Of a DNA stretch of 64,000 nucleotides, positions 34,218-45,947 are shown in pieces (position 1 is the stretch's first letter; every line of letters starts with the position of its first letter). The position numbers and the translations under genes are program-made. This stretch comes from Lojkania enalia. Lineage: Eukaryota > Ascomycota > Dothideomycetes > Pleosporales. The notes beneath the pieces are model-generated. The model was not told where the DNA came from. It ran no database searches and saw nothing but the letters and a program-made list of their open reading frames with translations. The stretch covers positions 62,001 through 126,000 of the forward strand of contig ML986718.1 in NCBI GenBank assembly GCA_010094045.1, in the 5' to 3' direction.

Positions 34218-37020
34218 GTTGACAATAGGCTCTCTTCTATACACTACTTTTTTGAATCGCTGGAACGAGCAGGCGAGAGTAAAGTAGAAATCCAATTGAA
34301 CTCTAACCAAAGTGTATATGCGTGGAAAACGAGAGGAAGGCGAGAGAGGTGATGGATGTTCTTAGCAGACGAATTACTTTTGAAGGGGCGGCTGCTGCAG
34401 GTATTTAGGATGTTGCGCAGCTCACCGCTTGCGTGGGGTGCGAGGTGCCGTGACTTGACTGGTCAACACTCTAGACCCTGAAACGGGCCGTAGCGAGGGA
34501 CGTTTAGCTCAGCCTCACGGTGTCCATTTGTCCATTCCCTTATACCTGCCTCTTGCTATGTGCAAGGTCTTGCGGAGACGAGAATAATAATGCGAGGATG
34601 CAATATGTAATACAAGAGAGGTGTTCTGATCTTCTTGGGTAAGCTGCTGGATAATGCTGAGAGATGGAGCTAGAACTAGACGGGAAGGGAATGGCTTCTG
34701 CATGAGAGGTCTTAAGTCTTCACATGCTAGCCAACATAGCGACACCCATGTTTCCTAGCCTTCTTCGACGTCCTCTACTTGTTTCGAAGGCATCGACCTG
34801 CCATCGACACTCTTGTATGCGTCTGTCGAACCTTGGATCATGCAAGTCCCATCGTGGCATCAATCCATTGTTGTACGCCGGTCTCAACGCCTCACAGTCT
34901 TGCGATCTGTCCAGTCCTTTAGCCATCATGCATCACCCTTCATCGAAAACACATTACAACAGATATCTTTTGGTGTGACCACCTTGCTCGCTAGATGAAA
35001 CGAGTTCGATAAATTGTTTCGACAACCTGTTCATTGTTCACACCGCCTGTTAATCACAGTACAAACAAATGAACGCAATCAAGTCCACTGTCACACCCCG
35101 GCTTTTAGATCCAGATAAATATATCTATCGCATCTCCTATTCCTAGGCCCAAGCCACATCAGTCCTCCGACACCTGTCCTACCATAGGAAATCTCCACAA
35201 GTTCCGCCTAGTACCCTATTCCTTTCCCACCCGGTATACTTTCCATGGACATCGGAGAAAGGGTCGGACAAAGCTTCTGGAGTTCCAGAACTTGCACAAC
35301 CAGGCGCGCAACGCCCGAATTTGGCGACGAGGCATTAAGTCATTGATATCTCTTCTGGGTATTTTGTTTGTGGTATTCTGCTTGTAATTTTGATTTCTAT
35401 AATCATTTCAAACATCATTCGCGCTCTCACTCAATCTCATTTATCTATCAATCAAGTCGTAGATTCACACTCGGGTTCTTTGGATTTGTCAATCGTGAAT
35501 CTAGCTCATGTCTCTCTCATCTTGTGTTTCATTATCCACTTTACTTGTCGTAAGAAAGCATCTTTCATCATTTTGTCTCTACCACCCGCCTTCATCTTTT
35601 TATCATATCTGCCCCCCGCCCATATTTCGCCTCTCTTTTCCTTCCCGAGCACATTTCATGTTCTCGCCCGCTTTCCATCGTGCCATTCCCGCATTTGCCT
35701 TTATTCATCAAATTTGTTCTCGATTGTCTTCCCCAAGACCGCTCATCAAAGTTTAACCTTTGATGGGAATTCCCAAATCACTTGAATCAACGTTAGATCC
35801 CTGTTTTTAACGCTGATTTATTTACCCATCCTACGTTGAAGTCCATGAAACCCTCATGCTTGGGTACATCTATGATGCTTCTGCTGGGCATCTATAGAAA
35901 AAGGCCTCGTCGGAATTCTGCTTGTACTGCCTTGCTAGAGCTCAACAACCTGGCTCACTCCCGCTACGTTAGAACGCATTTTAAGTCGTTCAGGATCTAT
36001 CATTATGCCAGGGAAAGTCCTTGCAGTAGTCGATGGATATGAAAAAGGAGATCCGGATTGTCGCCGAAAGTGTTTGCGTGGAACAAACTTATCTTCCACG
36101 GTATCTTTCATGTCAGCTTCGCAAAAGACGGCCACTAAGGCATTTACACGGACCCTTTGATATGTTTAAAAAGAACCTGGATCGGAAACGAGGCGTTTCC
36201 GACTGAATTCAATATTTCATATTCGGGTCCCGTCCGACCGAATGCATGGACCAGTTGAGTCATACACCTAGGACCGCGAGCGAATGAACCAATTGAACCG
36301 CCATATTGTTCGGAGAGCGAATTGACTAGTTGAACCGTTCTGTAGGCGATCATAGGATGACTGTGCAAGCTGTGAAGCACGGCAAGGGAGTGACGGTACT
36401 TGGCCCTCATTACAATGGGAGAGGGGGGTGTTGGTGCTTGTAGTATGCCACCGAAAACCCTGGTGTCGAGCGCTCAAGTAGCTTCAAAAGATTGCACGGA
36501 GGTTGAGAACTCCGCATATAGTACGCGGCTTCGCGAGCTGACGTTGACGAGTTTTCGACGGAATCTCATAGCAATTGTGGTCTTAGGGGGCTCCAGGAGG
36601 TAGTTGGAGATGCGTTTGTGAGTTGTAAAAATGGAGAAGGGGTTGTAATCCCCTAGTGGCTTAAAGAGAAGAACGATTGGAGGGCTTTCTAGAGCAGGCG
36701 GTTGAAGAAAGGTGCTGTGATGGAGACATGGAGAGGTTGATAGGGACGAGAGGTGAAGCTGTTGTTTTGAAAAGGCTCTGAGCACCCTCTTTGTGGCTAC
36801 TTGAGTCACTCATAGGCTGCCTGGCGTACCAAATCGTAAGCATAAGCGCTTCCCCCAAGGTTATGTGCGCTCTTTCACCTACAGTAGGCTAATTGACGTG
36901 CCCCTACGTCCGCCACATGCCAAATCGATTGGAGAGCTCGCTAAATATGCCCTCCCTCATGGCGTTTAATGCTTTCGAAGTACCTTTTTACATGCGTATA
37001 TAAATGTTTTGAAGGAACAG
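34218..37020. other. Gene-poor stretch
   Basis: No supported gene in about 2.8 kb. T- and C-rich sequence around 35380-35780 produces a 131-codon plus-strand ORF whose composition (F, S, H, I) looks like a translated pyrimidine tract. Another ORF at 36474-36809 (minus, 111 codons) has no motif. Promoter of the phosphomannomutase lies at the left end. Confidence 0.45.
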
Positions 37021-37054
37021 TTTTTCAAATCAGACCGTATGCCAAAAAAGGTGT

Positions 37055-37150
37055 TCCTATATGGTCTAGTGGTTAAGCGACACCTTACCAAAAGAGCGCG
37101 GAGGTTGGGTGGCTGCTGGCTATACAAGGTAAGTAGTTCGATCTGCCAGG
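37055..37150 (+). repeat. tRNA-like segment, possible SINE head
   Basis: TGGTCTAGTGGTTAAG at 37062-37077 matches the A box and D arm of tRNAs, tRNA-Glu-like in wording. GTTCGATCT at 37136-37144 matches the B box. The 74-bp spacing is longer than in a plain tRNA and the T arm does not pair properly, so it is not a functional tRNA. A tRNA-derived SINE or decayed intron-bearing tRNA is the best reading. The AT-rich tail after 37230 would suit a SINE end. Confidence 0.4.
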
Positions 37151-37299
37151 TTTCCTGGCTACCTTTAAAGGCAACTTTAAGGGTTCATGCAAAGAAAATC
37201 CTTCGAGGTTTCTTTCAACACACCAGGGGTGGTGTATTGTTCTTTTGTCATTATTTATTTATTAATTTCTACTATCGGTTGTCTCTTCCTATACAACTT

Positions 37300-40200
37300 G
37301 ATATAATTGCTTGAGTAGTGTCACTTGAGGCTTTCTACATTGAGTTGTTGTACGGACTTGCTGCTTTTTTTGCCCCTATGCGATACATGGAGTTCTTTCA
37401 CGGTAGCTGCCACTGTGCCACGTGAGCCGTGAGCCTATGTGGAAACCATGTCTCCACAACGATCCAAGTCATCACTTTCTGTTACCCTACTAATTGGCAA
37501 GTTCGCTCTTCATTGTTTTAAGAGCCTCGAGTCGCAAAGCCGCCCACGCCGCCGGAAGATGACAAGTCACTTGTATCTCCTCCACTAGAAAGCCTCGAGT
37601 GGAACGCCATTATCTCGAACAATATCACGCACACTGAAGAATAAGCGATCATCGGCCTTCGAGGAAGTATTTTTCAGCTAAATGTCGCGGTCGCACACCT
37701 TAACATTTGAGAACCTAGCGACGCAGTCCGATCCATACGGCCTCAGGTTGACACGTCACTTGGTTTTGGTCTTTAATTAAGCGGTCAGTTAGACACTATT
37801 TTCTCAAGCAATATCCCTATTCCGGCAAGACTTTCCGATTTCAGCCTTGGAGAAAATACTCTTAGTGCTCAAAGGGACGCTCGCAGCACAGTACCACTGA
37901 TGCGATTAACGTACACCTACCCATTTCCTTTAGTAATAGTGTCACGCTTTCAGTATGACTTCTTCCTCCGAAGAGCATAATTCACTCTAGGTAAAAGCGC
38001 CAGCTATAACTCTCATCGAAAGGCTCGTGTAGTGCAACAGGACGCTCTTCCCCACTGGCCCATCTACAGAGTCGTTATATAACGCCGTCGGCGCTACTAA
38101 AAGACGCCGAGCCATTTCAAACAGCCCCATGTGGAAGCTTCCGATGAATTGTAACCCTCTCGAGCACTCGCTCCCTCTATTGACGACTCTGAAATTTCCT
38201 TCTATCGATGGTATGCTCTGACGTGAATTGGGAGGACTGAGAAACTATTAGGTGGACAACTGTGATCACGGGAGATGAACGCTGCAGGATGGCTTGTATA
38301 CAAGATTGATTATGGAACGGCCTTCCCGAATTGAGGACCAGTATGGCATCTACTGTATCAAAGAACGGCATGATTTATAACACATCATTTGGTTCTACAT
38401 ATCCCATCTACAACTCATGCTAAAGATAACGGCGACGCATTTGTACATTTTAGAGGAAAGCTTAATGGCGACACTAGCCTTGTTTGATATTCGCTAAGTC
38501 CACTATTTCAAAATCCTCCATGGCATAGTATATATTTAGACATTTCAACTAGAAATCTCAAGTCAAGGAGCATTAATTGGGCATTTGTCTGCCCAAATTT
38601 ATTCAAGCGCACAAATTCTACCTCAACAGAAGTAGTCGTTTTCCTAAATAGCTCCAGGTCATTCTATTCAACTTCTATCCGCTGCGTCTTTATATAGTTG
38701 CACTCGATTTTTGTCTAGACTGATACTTTGCGATATACTTAGGGATGTATTGAAGATCGAGTAAATATTTTCAAGTACGATGTTAAGATATTTCAAATTG
38801 TAACGTTTAACCGAGTCCCCTCGAAACTAGTTGAAAGGATTTCTAGTTTGTCTCGTAGTTGGACTATTCCATTCAAAGTAGCTACAGTATGGTAGCGTGT
38901 AATAGCAACCTCCCATCTACTTCCTATCCAACCCCGTCTATACTAAGCAGCGATTACTTTCATAAGGCAATTAGTAGATGTTTCTTTTCTGTATATTTTT
39001 CACCTTTATAAAAAGTTACTGTAACCTCTTTGAGTGGTAGCCGGTCTTTTAAAGCATCCTACTAACTTTGGAATCTGAGAGATTCTATACCGTGATGCTC
39101 CAAGGAACTCAAGGCGTATATTCTTCGCCAAGGTTTAACTGGGCTCCCACCTGTTCCGAAAAAATATGCTGCATATTTAAGTTAGCGTTGCTGAAGCTAT
39201 ATCTATGAGTCTTTTCGGCGAGCTATTTCTCTCTTCATACATTCTTGGTAATACTTTCATGAACAAAAAGGCCGACCTTCTTGCTGCTAAAGCATGAAGG
39301 CTTATATAGGTGATATTTCCGGCTGACAAATACAACCGGTATATGAAGAATAGAACAATCTTAACACTCTCCCTAGGTCACTAAGAGTATTACACGTTAG
39401 AGCATTCTAGCCCGGCCACAAGGCTGAATTATAAGATTAGGAAGAGCCTTTATATTGTTCAATGGGAAGTAGTTGCCCGAAATTCATCTCTAGTAGAATA
39501 TTTGAGACTAATATTTTCTTCAACGTTCCCGTTTGTAGGTACGCTTCTGCCCTTTTAAATTCTACTTTAAGACGGTTCTGTTAACACATGATAGCGTAAT
39601 TTACTAGTCGGTTCCCGCATTTTTATGCGAGAGACTGAAAACACAAAATTATTGTTTTGCTTGCTAGTAATATTAGGGCGCCCACCCCTAAGCGTGGATT
39701 ACTTTAACATATATCGTTTGTTAATCCCGAAGTATTCACGACTGATATACTATACAATACTCGTTGGCATCATGCCTTTTTATCAACACATCCCGCTACT
39801 CACTATAGCTCTAGATATAACCTTTGACTCGGTGGAGTTCGTGTTGTCTGTGAGAAGCCGCTTCGGCCCTAAAGTATAGACATTTCTAAAGTCTTTCCGA
39901 TAGTATACATGAGTCATTATTTAATCGGAAAAGTCTTCGACCATACTAGATGATGACTTTTAGAATTCCGGTCGGCATATATTAACAATAATTTAAGTGA
40001 AGCTGAACTATTTTATCCTGGATACATCACGTTATATTTATATTCACAATCAATTGAAATAAATGTATTACTGATCTTATAGTAGTGACTGTCTATTGCT
40101 TCGTACTTTAAGAGTCTACATCGTGAAACTCTAGCTCAACCCATCCCATCTATGCCTTTGCTCGAGTAAATCTAACGAGCCCTTTCAGTTGTTCCTCCAG

Positions 40201-41640
40201 ATATACACCATTTAATCTACATTTTTTTTTTTTTTTTTTAAGATACGACGGATTGGCCAACACCTCTTATCATTGATTCTATTGTGGCATTGGCAAGAGA
40301 GACCGAAGCTTTCAGGATGCCGTATGCTTAGTGATAGGGGACTTGTATACCTGCTTGGGAGTCGTTTAAGTGCTCGCGGGCTGAAGCGCTGTTCCTGTTG
40401 TAATTTCGGAAGCGCCATATCCTCTCGAGATATCCGACGCACCTTCTCATGCTTTGGGCATGTATTACAAGCTCAGCTTGTTGTGAGTCTCTGCACTTGG
40501 TTTCCGGGCCCATGATGATCTAAATTATGAACCGCCCCTTCTAAAGTGGGCGTTGTTTGTTAAGAATGTCTATTCGCCTTTAGAAGAGGAATACGCGTTT
40601 CTACTCAGCACTCAATGCTTCGGGGGATCGACCGACTCTTCGGAGGTCTAATCTACGGTAACGGCCGACTGAGTTTTCGAGCTTCGTAGGAGTATTGCCT
40701 AATGTAAATTCCTGATCTGTTTATATAAAATGGTTTCCCTAAACGTGCATTTCCTAATCTCCTTTTGAGTAAACGGATATGGTCTCACGACGTGGGAGTA
40801 CAAAGTCTATTGAATGAATGAGAAGGCCACCATACATCCCTGATCATGCTTGAACGCGCTCTATGTTCTGCTACTTTGTGGCTTGGGTTCTCCCAGCCCA
40901 TTTGCCTTTCACTTCTTGTTTAGACGTTCATCAATCAGTCCATCCTCCTTAGGCTTCTTCGATACCTCAGGCGGCGGCCAGTCCAATGGATAGGTGGAAC
41001 TGAGATTGTATGCTGTATAATGCTTTTAGAGGGGGTGGGTAGCCGTAATAGACAAGCGCATCTGTGATCATGGGATAGACGGATATTCCAGGTGGACATA
41101 ATTGCATTGTTCCGATTTTCTGGCTAAGGGCCCCACAATAACTCTATTTCCAGGGACTTTTGACGCCTTTTTTCAGAGGTTTTCTGTCGCTGCTTTTGGA
41201 TTCACATGCACCCAAAGTGCCGAGTCCAACCCCTGTAACCGCGTCAGCTTTTCTTGACTAGTTCCGCCACCCCATCCTGTCTTGTTTCATGCTTTCCTAA
41301 TATTCACGACAACTGAACGAGTCCAGAAATGGCCCCACATCTATCCTATTAATATATTATTAACGCTTCCTGCGCTACACCCGCCTCGCGAGAATATCAC
41401 CTCGTCTACACTTAGAGAAGCCTAACGTCTACGTTCGCTTGCCCTCTAGCGTTTTCCTTTATACGTAGTTTTAGGTAGTACTGTAAAATCATTCAAATAC
41501 TCAAATAATGCCTAAATTTATTCAACATTAAGATATATTGCCGGAATAAAATTATATGAACGCAATTGAGCTAAGATATTCTACTAAAGAAAAGGTTCCC
41601 GGGCAAAACTACATCCTAGTAGACCAGACATACTAGGGAA
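37300..41640. other. AT-rich gene desert with decayed repeat relics
   Basis: About 4.3 kb with visibly low GC, many TA steps and stop codons in every frame. Two scraps suggest non-LTR retrotransposon origin: at about 39241-39297 a frame reads GN..NKKADLLAAKA, like the end of a LINE RNase H domain, and at 40273-40515 an 80-codon frame has CSCCNF..F.CFGH, like a C-terminal zinc knuckle. A run of T at about 40221-40240 could be the poly-A tail of a minus-strand insertion. The pattern fits mutation-decayed repeats (RIP is known in this group); no intact element is seen. Confidence 0.45.
40221..40240. repeat. Poly-T tract
   Basis: An uninterrupted run of about 19 T. It may be the reverse of a retroelement poly-A tail; otherwise a simple homopolymer. 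Confidence 0.8.
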
Positions 41641-41678
41641 ATGCTACTAGGATGACATCAGTACTGGGAGGATGCTCG

Positions 41679-44600
41679 TTACGTCCCCTCGGGTAGGATA
41701 TTAGAGGGGTTGAACACCAAGCTCATATCTTCCGTACCTCTCCGTTTGAGGAACTGATCTACCTCAGCCTCTAATTTCAGACGCAGATCTGAGGAAGAAG
41801 CGGACAATTGCTGAGACAGAAACACTCCAATGACTAGTACTTGTTCCGCTTCAATCAGGCATTCTCGCTCCAGACATGCCGCGGCCAGGCTAATTACGCA
41901 AGGTATTATGTTGTCCGCACTCTCATTGCCGCCCCGCTGAACTTGATTGATAAAGTTTAGGATCATTGGCCGGGCCTTGGACACGTGATCGAGCTTTATA
42001 AAACATGTGGCAACCAGAGCCATTCCCGACAAAGACTTTGAAGGCGTTTTGCCACCCTTGGGGTGTTTCCACTCCAACTCTTGCTCGAAGAATGGTAGGG
42101 CCCCCGCCCAATCTTTAGCGGACACAAGGATCCTCGCAATCTCTGAGACAACGCTGATCTTTGTCTCATCTGAGGTTTCTGGGACGCTTTCAAGGATACA
42201 TAGTTCTTCCTGACGGAGGGCCGCAGCCTCCGCAAACCGGTTTTGGCGCAAGAGATTCGTGGCGAGATTTCTCAGGGCAGTGATTGTGTGCGGGTGGCTG
42301 TTACCGAGAAGCTCGCGCCTGGCTTCCCAAACACGTCTCTCGAGAGGCTCTGCACTTTCCCACTGCTCAAGAAATTGATACGCCGCGGCAAGGTTGCCCA
42401 TTACCAAAATGAATTCCCCTCTCTTGGGTCCTAGGCTGGCTTCGAACTGGACGAAAAGGTATTTTAGGATTGTGACGGCTTTATCGAGCTCGCCTCGTGA
42501 TATGAGGTGCGTAGCGTAGTTGTTCGCCGAGTTCACTGCCGGAGCTGCATTCTTGATGTTTTCTGCCACCAGAGCATCGATCCTGTGGTAGCATCTTTGG
42601 GCCGCATCATGTTTTCCCAATAGACAGTATTGAACGCTGAGCCTACTGAGGTCCTCGATGAGAATCGGATCGTCCGCGACGTTGCATTTTTCTCTGGCCT
42701 CGAGGAGCCTCTCGTTGACCTCCACCGCTTTCTCCAGATTCCCAACTCTGTCATAAGCTGTAACTAAGGATCTTCTTACAGAGAGAGTGATATCGTGATG
42801 AATACCAAGCTTACTTATGCAATTTTGTTCTGCTTCTTGTCCAAGCTCAACAGCTTCTTCGTAGTTCTCGCGCTCCAGGAGAATGCGGGCGAGAACGCCC
42901 TGGTTCCTGAGTCTCGCAACATGGTCCTTATATGGTCCTGCAGCGTATGCCTCCTCTATCCCTCTCGCAAAAAATTCCGCTTTCTCCATTTCCCCAAGGC
43001 TCATATAAGCCTCCACTAGCCCGGCTTTTAGCCCAAGCAAGTCCAATTGGTGGATGTCGAGATCTTCTCCAATCTTTAAGCTATACAAAGCCAAACTGAG
43101 TGACTCCTGAAACTGATTATTCCATCGTAGCAGAGTAACAAGAATACCCCTAAGTCGGATTGGCGAGAAATGGGCAGGGCCAAACAAATTTTCTTGGGCC
43201 AAGACCATGTTTTGATATTGTTGAATGGCTTCGCCCAAAACCCCGTCCTGCTCGTATGTTATGTTCAAAGAACCTGAGTAGCCCAACCGTGTCAAGGACT
43301 CCGTAACCGGGTCTCCTAGTTCCCTTTGCCTGATTCGTTGTAGGGTGTTGCTCATTTCAGCTGCCGTTTTTGAACTGGCATGTAACCATTTGTCTGATTC
43401 TTTTTTGTCTGCTTGAACCCCGAAACCGAGTAAATAGCACAACGCAAGCTGAAACGCGGCGTTTGAGCTACAGGTATCGCAGCCCTCGCCTTGTGCCATT
43501 GAAACTAAGGATTGTGCAAGAAACGAATGAACCCGGAAGTCGCATGTCTCTAGGTTAAAGAAGGAATTCTCTATCTGTCATTGGTTAGCTTAGATTAACA
43601 ACATTAGATAAGGACATACCTGCAAATTACCATGCCAGTCTGGAGGGTTCACGATTGCCAACGGACCGGAAGGTTCAGGGTCCCTAAAAAGTTGATGAAT
43701 CAGTGAATATGATAGAATAGTTGCTTGGAAGATCATACGTCAAATATTCTGGGTCACAAAATAGTTCAATGAACGGGTCCATAGAAGAGGGCCGCTTCTC
43801 AGGATCTAGTGCGAGTGCGGAAATCAAACCTTGCTGCATGCGCGCTCGAACTCCATCTTCCACGCCCGGTTTCTGCTCTAATAATCGCAGTGCAAATGCA
43901 AGTAGCTCATCGTCGCACTTCTTCAATGCTTGGATTTTAGCTGTTGCTTCCGGGTTTTGCTTTGCAAAGGCTATTGCGATCGTGGCCGAGGGGAAGTTAA
44001 GGTCTGCCAGCGTCTCTTCACGAAAGAAGAGCCACATGCATAAAAGCCCAAAAGAGTAAATGTCCATTGCCTTCGCGGCCTGCAATGTGAAGCCTCTATT
44101 ATGCCATTCAGGGGCCTCCCATGGCTCTGTCCTGGCGACGCGAACGAAATCCTCATCTGCGGAATTGTAGGACGAGAATCCAAAATCGATCACTTTGATT
44201 CCTTGGGCGGATTGCTCAACGTCCTCTTGGACTACAACGTTGCCTGGTTTCAAGTCGCCATGCGCCACACCTGTATAGTCACATTAATCGAGAATATTTT
44301 GATCGTGTTAATCTTGGGAGCATACCGCATTGATGCATGATCTTTATAGCTTTAGCAATATATCCGCAGATGCTAAGGAGGTCCTCCAGATTCAGGGATT
44401 CATGTTGGGATACGAACTTTTCCAGATCACCGAGAGCAGCTCTCTCAAAAACTAGCACGGGCCATACATCTCCTGTAGCTGATGAGAGCTCGAAACAAAT
44501 TCCTTGTAGTGTGATGATGTTTGGGTGACTCCGAATAACAGGGTTGCTAAGAACTGTCATCTCAGAGGCCATTGCGCTGTACTGGAGGCTACGGTAAGCA

Positions 44601-44896
44601 TTGGCGGACATTCTTGGATCTGTAACCCGTGGATTGAAGCGCTTGTAGGCCAATATGAACTCTGAGTTCAAGGGTGACTGGTTGACCCGACCGGTAGTGC
44701 CATCCGGGCCCAAGGCTTCAAACGCTGGCTCCCACGTTACTGGCAGAATGGGAACGTTTAGAGAAATAGCATATTGAAGAAACTGTATGAACTCTTGGTG
44801 GGGTCGGCTGTCAGATTGGCCAAGAAGGCTGTCCACGGTGGAAAGAGAGATAGTTGAGAACTGTGACGCTGCGTAAGACGAGGTAAAAAGGTCCAT
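41679..44896 (-). CDS. Protein kinase fused to Sel1/TPR repeats
   Basis: Four exons: 44896-44326, 44270-43739, 43683-43620 and 41679-43574. They encode 1020 residues. The kinase domain occupies about residues 85-370. The putative ATP Lys is in ILAYKRF, the catalytic loop is HGDLKPGNVVV (rebuilt across intron 1), the metal motif is VIDFGFSS and the activation segment reads PWEAPEW. The Gly-rich loop is not obvious. After a short linker a Sel1-like unit (AFQLALCYLLGFGVQADKKE) appears at about residues 420-440. It is followed by some 500 residues of tetratricopeptide helices of the kinesin-light-chain style, such as HPHTITALRNLATNLLRQN. This combination of kinase and TPR is common in expanded fungal families with suspected recognition roles, similar in layout to NLR-type proteins but with a kinase in place of an NTPase. 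Function unknown. No signal or membrane segment. Confidence 0.85.
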
Positions 44897-45947
44897 TACG
44901 GCTTCGGCCTATAGGCAGTTTGAGAATGAGTAGAGGATACAGAATAGAATAATTGCTTCAAGGCTTCAATGTCGGTAGGGTGGCCAGATAGAATGATTAT
45001 AGCGTGACAGAAAGGTTTAAGGCGCTACATTGCTGTAATATCTCATAGTTTTTGTCAAGGCTGATTCCTCTAGGGTCACCTGACATAGGATTGAAATAGC
45101 CGAATCGTACCCCGCAATGACGGTAGCGAGTTGTCTATCGTTTCTCTGAGAACGCGGAATATACAGACATTTAGCCCTTCTACGCTGTGATCGATCATAC
45201 TAGCCTATTTCAATTGCTTTTATGCTTGGCGCTCCCCTCATCTGTGTCACTTACTCTAAGTCCTATTATAGTTAGTTTCTTAGCACTTAAACTGTTTGCA
45301 AAGCTAGGTACCCTTCCACTTTAAACAGCTTACCTCTTCTTGCGAGAGATTGGAATTTGCACGAAGATCAATAATGTCGTAGTTATTGAAGAGGTTTATT
45401 CCTGTTCAAATATTGTGAATAGGTATAAATAGAATTTCATGTTCCAACAGCCTCTCGAGTTGAGAATTAACTTTCTTAACACATCGTATTTTTCTTTTGT
45501 GGCAGTATATCTGCTCACAACTCATATACTTTTGTGAATACAAAATATTCAGGCCGATATAAACATGCCATTTGAAATCATGCTAAGCAAACTTTATTCG
45601 GCTTAATTCCATGTCGCTACTTTTCCTATCCGCTGCACCTTCTAAGTCTCGCCCTCAAGTAAACGGAAGCGATACGTAGCCCTAAACAAATAGCTTGTCT
45701 AGTTTCTCAAACTGTAAGGGCCATTCCTCTCGTACCACTAGTACTGGCCCCACGGAACCCTGTCGGGTCTAGCTCGGGCCAGCCACGGGTTCACATGCGC
45801 TTATAGTTATATAGTATGAAGGCTACCGCCCTTCCTCTTCAAATATTCGTCTTTCAATATATTCTGCCGTACCCATTCTTAGTGCCTTACGCTTCCCACC
45901 CAGCTACCCCCCACGCAAATGGCCAAAGTTCAGTTCCCACACTATCC
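44897..45947. other. AT-rich intergenic stretch
   Basis: No gene. It holds a short segment at about 45721-45790 whose reverse complement contains GGTACGAGAGGAA, close to the universally conserved sarcin-ricin loop of large-subunit rRNA, but the flanks do not match well (see findings). Confidence 0.45.

Noticed and set aside
35368..35785. 131-codon plus-strand ORF
   Set aside because: Composition follows a pyrimidine-rich tract; no motif and overlapping equally long ORFs in other frames.
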